DNA of 64,000 bases. Origin: Stenogyne calaminthoides (taxonomy: Eukaryota > Streptophyta > Magnoliopsida > Lamiales > Lamiaceae). A model generated the notes under the pieces. It searched no databases and was not told the origin of the DNA. It saw only the letters and a program-made list of their open reading frames with translations. The DNA lies in assembly GCA_037126765.1 (NCBI GenBank), contig JBBCBC010000037.1:8747263-8811262 (forward strand), in the 5' to 3' direction. This document shows, piece by piece, positions 59,904-64,000 of the stretch. Positions within the stretch are counted from its first letter, which is position 1. Each line of letters opens with the position of its first letter. Made by a program: the position numbers and the translations under genes.

Positions 59904-60131
59904 CTGAAAGACTCGAGAAGTTGGGGTAGGATCTCCAGATGACTCAGGAAGAACTAGAGGTAAATATGGACTAATTCTTGCTGCTCCAACAAGATTGGAG
60001 AGAACCTCACACTGGAATCTGCCACCATTTTTCCATACATTAAAACATGCCTCAGCTAGGACACTCTCAAAAGAGGTGAAAATGGTTCCTTGTCCTTTAG
60101 AGCATACAATGCTAATAAGTCTCAAGAGAGC
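59904..60131 (-). CDS. Isolated candidate exon of an unidentified gene
   Basis: A 228-nt open segment (76 codons) lies exactly between an acceptor (cttatcag, exon starts 60131) and a donor of GC type (cag/gcaagtac, exon ends 59904), phase 0 at both sides. The translation is protein-like and not low-complexity: ALLRLISIVCSKGQGTIF, then VLAEACFNVWKNGG, RFQCEVLSNLVGAARISPY and LPLVLPESSGDPTPTS. I do not recognise the family; it reads like a helical-repeat segment of a large protein. No companion exons could be identified nearby, so it may be a captured or orphaned exon. Confidence 0.4.
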
Positions 60132-62160
60132 CTGATAAGAGTAATAATGTGGGCATAAGATAGTTTTCGTGTGAAGAAATCTATGAAGCATGCACGAAAA
60201 TTCATGCCTCGTGATTAAATTTCATAAAAAAGTAGCATGCGGTTTTGAAGTGAAGGAAGTTCATCTTATAAGATCCATGAAACACGCAAAACATGCTGCA
60301 GACATGTAAGCTCTAATCGGGAGTATACTGCCTTATTAGCTCATAAGAAAAGCAATGCCAACAGTGTATCTGGTTATCCATAACTCAAAAGTCTCAGCAA
60401 CATTAAGCATTCAAAGTTAGAATCAGTAAGCACCAACAAAAGTAATGACCGGCAGAATAGCAATGTTCACTCAAAAGTTAAAAACACTGATACAGGTATA
60501 GCAAAGAAACCAAGAGGTCATTAATCAAAACACTTAAAATAACCCCACCGCATCAATCAACTCCTCCAAAACTCAAGATCTAATTCATTAATACAAAGGG
60601 TGACTGGTAATACTGATGAAACCTATGAATTCACTCAATGATCAACCCTAAGAACTTGAAAATTCTCAAGCCGTACTCATATCACCATCCTGTGCACACC
60701 AGGTGTTGGATAAAGTATTGAATGAATGCAATGAATTAATGAAGCTGGAACAGTTGACTAATTATCTTTACACTGCATGAAAAACACCGTCAAATCACCA
60801 AACAGTACATCCAAGACCATGAGTACATCAATCAACAACAAAGAGCTCGCACATAAACTTAATGCCCACCAACTGTTCGACTAAAATCTCAAAAAGGGTA
60901 TGTACATATAACAAGGCAAATACAACAAAAACTAAAGCATTAGGGATCATTCAGCCCCTAAAAAAAGAACACACCTTCTCCACTTCAACCAAAGCAAAAC
61001 AGAAGAGAAAAACCATCAATTCAATTGACCAAGACGATGAACGTGAGTGGAGGTTTCGACCACGCATTCCTTTGCCCAATTAGTCCCTACATTTCGCAAG
61101 AACTTGGATGAAATGTGTGTATTTTTCGAAATCCAGTTGAAGGAAACGAATTAGGGATCATGTGGAATAAGAAAGGAGAACCGGTGAAGAGGCATTCTAG
61201 TTTGGCGGCACTTGGCTCCCCTAAGCGTGCCACCAAAAATCGCATCACCCCCTTTTAAGGTAGCTTGCCACCAAAAATATTCTTCTGGGAAACAGAATTT
61301 ACCTTCCATGTGTGACTTGTTTGTCGATTGAATTTTATTTTATATTTGACCAAGTTTTTAATTTAATTTTGATGGTTGAATGTAGGACCAAGGTGTATCA
61401 GATTTTGTTTTGGATTTTTTTTTTTCTTTGTTGAATTATAGTATCTTCTCCTCTCAAGATTTGGTAAGTTACCGATTTCTTAAAGAAATTTATGGAAATT
61501 ACAATTAACCCACTGCACACGACGAAACTTTTGTTAAAATGACAAAAATTGTATATAGTGAGACAAAGTATAATTTGATAATGATGCTTTAATATTTTAG
61601 AACCAGTGAATTTGAGTTTTTTTTTATTATTATTAAAAAGTGTTAAATATGCATAAATTGAATATTGTAACTAGTGTACAAAAGTATTACACATAACTAA
61701 AACCTAAAACTTTCTCGAATTTTGACTTAAAGGTATTAATAATTTGTATCAAAATTGAGGTTCATGAGAAACTAAAAATTCAGGCTAGTTAGGAACGTTC
61801 CACAACAGTTGGAGAAATATTCAAGAAATACAAAAACCCATTCTACACTCTGAGACCTAAACTCATTTCAAGGAAATTTATACACAATACACTAAATTAT
61901 GGCCCTAATAGTCAACAGACCTCTCTTTTACCCTAAATTAATTTGTCCAACCATTCTTTTCCGAATTAATGGCTTAGAGGTCCAAGTTTTGAGGTCCATT
62001 AGCTAAGAGGTCCAACACTTTTTCAAATACTCTTAAGTCCAAAAATTAACAGTAAAAAACCCCAACTACCCATTCCTTTACATGAAATAAACGCTTAATT
62101 AAATAATAAATGTACACTTTCTTTCTCCCCTTATTATTTTTCACCGTTAGTTTTCAAATC
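60132..62160. other. Region without identifiable genes
   Basis: 60.2-61.1 kb is less AT-rich than the surrounding intergenic DNA and could be intron or leader belonging to the isolated exon to its left, but no coding exon could be placed. tgccaccaaaaat occurs twice, near 61225 and 61267. The rest is AT-rich. Confidence 0.4.
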
Positions 62161-62163
62161 TTG

Positions 62164-62196
62164 TTCTCTCTCTCTCTCTTTTCTCTCTCTCTCTAA
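62164..62196. repeat. CT microsatellite
   Basis: tctctctctctct runs interrupted by ttttc. It precedes a GC-richer stretch (62200-62360, then 62620-62840) with CGG/ACGAAGG words that looks like a leader, but no long reading frame follows. The 19-bp word ggccgaatctgaacagatc occurs twice, near 62688 and 62745. Confidence 0.6.
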
Positions 62197-63159
62197 CCAG
62201 AGAAACCCACCTCCTCCTTTAGCAAGTTTTCCGGCGTCGTAGCAGAAACCCACCACCACCACCAGCTCTGCGCCATAGCTCCGCCGTTGAAACAGAAACA
62301 CACACCACCATGAAGCGAAGCAGATGTGACGAGACCGGGCAGCCGTCGCGGTGGGGACGAAGACAACATTGTTTTCGTTTTTTAATTTTTATTTTTAGAT
62401 CTTCTATTTTGGTGTTGTATTTTTGAGATTGTAGATTGTCGACTTGTGTGACTTGTGGATTATTTTATTTCTGAAATTGTAGATTTACAGATTTTGAAGT
62501 TATTTTTATTGGGATTTGAGATATTATATATCTGTGCATGTTTTGTGTGTTTTATATTTGTAAATTTTTATTGTTATTCGAATTGCTTGAATCTGATGAA
62601 ATTGTTGATTTTTCCGGTGAGGTGGGCGGGGGTGGCGGCTACGGAACGAAGGCGACTTGTGCGACGGAGAAGAAGGCCGAATGAGGACGAAGGCCGAATC
62701 TGAACAGATCGATTTTAAATTTGACTACCAATGTTGATCAGATCTGGCCGAATCTGAACAGATCTACGAAGTGTGAAGGCTCGGCGCGAAAAACGATGTC
62801 TCCGGTGGACGAAGGCAACGGGGACAAAGGTGTCGCTGTAAAGATTTGAAGTTTTAGCGTTTTGAATTTTTTTATTTTTTCAAATTTTCCTAAGAAGCCA
62901 TTTGTTCGCTGGTGAGTAGAATCATTGATTCTCAAAATCACGATAATGATGGAAAAGATTAGGGCATAGAAATGATTGAGAAGATTTAGGCCAAAGAAAT
63001 TGTGGTTTATTTTTTAATTTGGTTTGCTAAATTTTGGTGCATTGTTTTGCATATTTTATTATAGATGGTGAATGGTTGGTTTTTTAAGATTTGAAGATTT
63101 AGTTTTGAAGATTTGGATTTATGGTCATGCATATATTCATGAATCCATGAATGAATCCA

Positions 63160-64000
63160 TGAACTTGTGCATATTGACTCTCAAGTGTAAGAAGATCAAT
63201 TGTAGTAAGATAAGTGCCCTGTTAAATATCGAACCCAAAGGACTAGTAACAAAGTGTATCCCTAATTCTATAGTTTTACGCAATTATAGTGAAAAATCAA
63301 TAAAAGAGTTTGTTTATTATACTACCCGTTTAATTAAATTAAAAGCAATTAAATTACTAAAGCAAATAATTAATTTAAAATGATCAAATAAGAGAAAGGA
63401 GTGTTCGGGTATTTATCTTCATGCAAGACGCAACGTTGGTTTAATTAAACTCTTCTAAATTTCATCTCAGTTGATTGATAAGGGCAATCACAAAATTATA
63501 TAGACTTGTCCTGGATAAGACTTAAGTGAACGCGTTGATTAATTATAAATAATTAACTCCAAAAAACACATAAGATTGTGAGGATGAATATTTCTGTTTC
63601 CACTCGGGTAATATAGCATTTTCTAAGGTGTTCCCACCTGGGTAATAAGATCTAGACTTCCTATGTCCCTTCACAATTTACTTATACTACCATTCAAATA
63701 ATTATGTAGACTGATGGGGGTTCTAATGAATTTATCCAACTCTCGTTGCAATAAAAGCATAATTTACACAAGTGAATAATTGAGACTCAAATTCATAAAA
63801 TCAACATGCATACACAACTCTCATATATAATACACATGCATCAATTTATAAACTAAAAGAATAATTAAACACAAAGACATATAAAACCCATCAATCTAAT
63901 CTAATCAACCTTCAATCAATATAGAAGAAATCTAATTAAAACCATTGTTTAATCCTACATGATTCAAAATACCCAAACACAAATAAGACTACTCCATAGC
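63160..64000. mobile_element. Probable LTR-retrotransposon non-coding fragment
   Basis: The stretch around ctcaagtgtaagaagatcaa ... taagtgccctgttaaatatcgaacccaaaggact resembles the conserved non-coding sequence found upstream of the 3' LTR in some plant Ty3 elements (cases of 'aagtgtac... tatcgaacccacagggact'). It is followed by a long stretch without repeats or frames, cut by the window edge. No gag-pol sequence is in view, so the assignment is weak. Confidence 0.35.

Overview
This is nuclear DNA from a plant. Genes have many introns with GT-AG (and some GC-AG) splice sites, intergenic DNA is very AT-rich and full of MITEs, and the proteins are plant types: phytochelatin synthase, A- and B-type response regulators, bifunctional UMP synthase, SINA ligase and the F-box protein SKIP5. 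The proteins look eudicot, probably asterid; I cannot place the species from sequence alone.

Layout. 0.1-1.6 kb: 5' exons of a phytochelatin synthase gene (minus strand, running off the left edge). 1.7-12.3 kb: a transposon-rich stretch with an hAT MITE (8-bp TSD), a long-TIR element, a 3.5 kb CACTA element (3-bp TSD) nested in a MITE copy, and a second hAT element. 12.9-13.8 kb: an A-type (ARR8/9-like) response regulator. 15.6-16.4 kb: a single-exon glutaredoxin-like zinc-finger protein. 19.5-28.5 kb: a dense block with an ArfGAP/C2 protein, a small predicted plastid membrane protein, UMP synthase and a SINA-type E3 ligase. 28.5-33.9 kb: the SINA leader, then AT-rich DNA with MITEs. 34.0-35.3 kb: an AED3-like aspartic protease. 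35.8-38.2 kb: SKIP5. 39.4-43.1 kb: Integrator subunit 9. 44.7-46.1 kb: a CACTA relic. 47.2-55.6 kb: two tandem B-type response-regulator-like genes with degenerate receivers; the second carries two in-frame stops. 55.6-64 kb: MITEs, one isolated unidentified exon, and probable retrotransposon sequence at the right edge.

The genes do not form a pathway. The only functional theme is three response regulators in about 43 kb: one canonical A-type and two B-like proteins with Asn where the phospho-accepting Asp should be. The best leads are this diverged pair, the dated transposon nesting at 7.4-11.1 kb, and small indels that break otherwise well-conserved genes (UMPS, the ArfGAP gene, the small membrane protein gene, INTS9). 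The indels could be consensus errors or real lesions. Splice sites below were placed by eye from consensus, reading phase and family conservation; no alignment was run.
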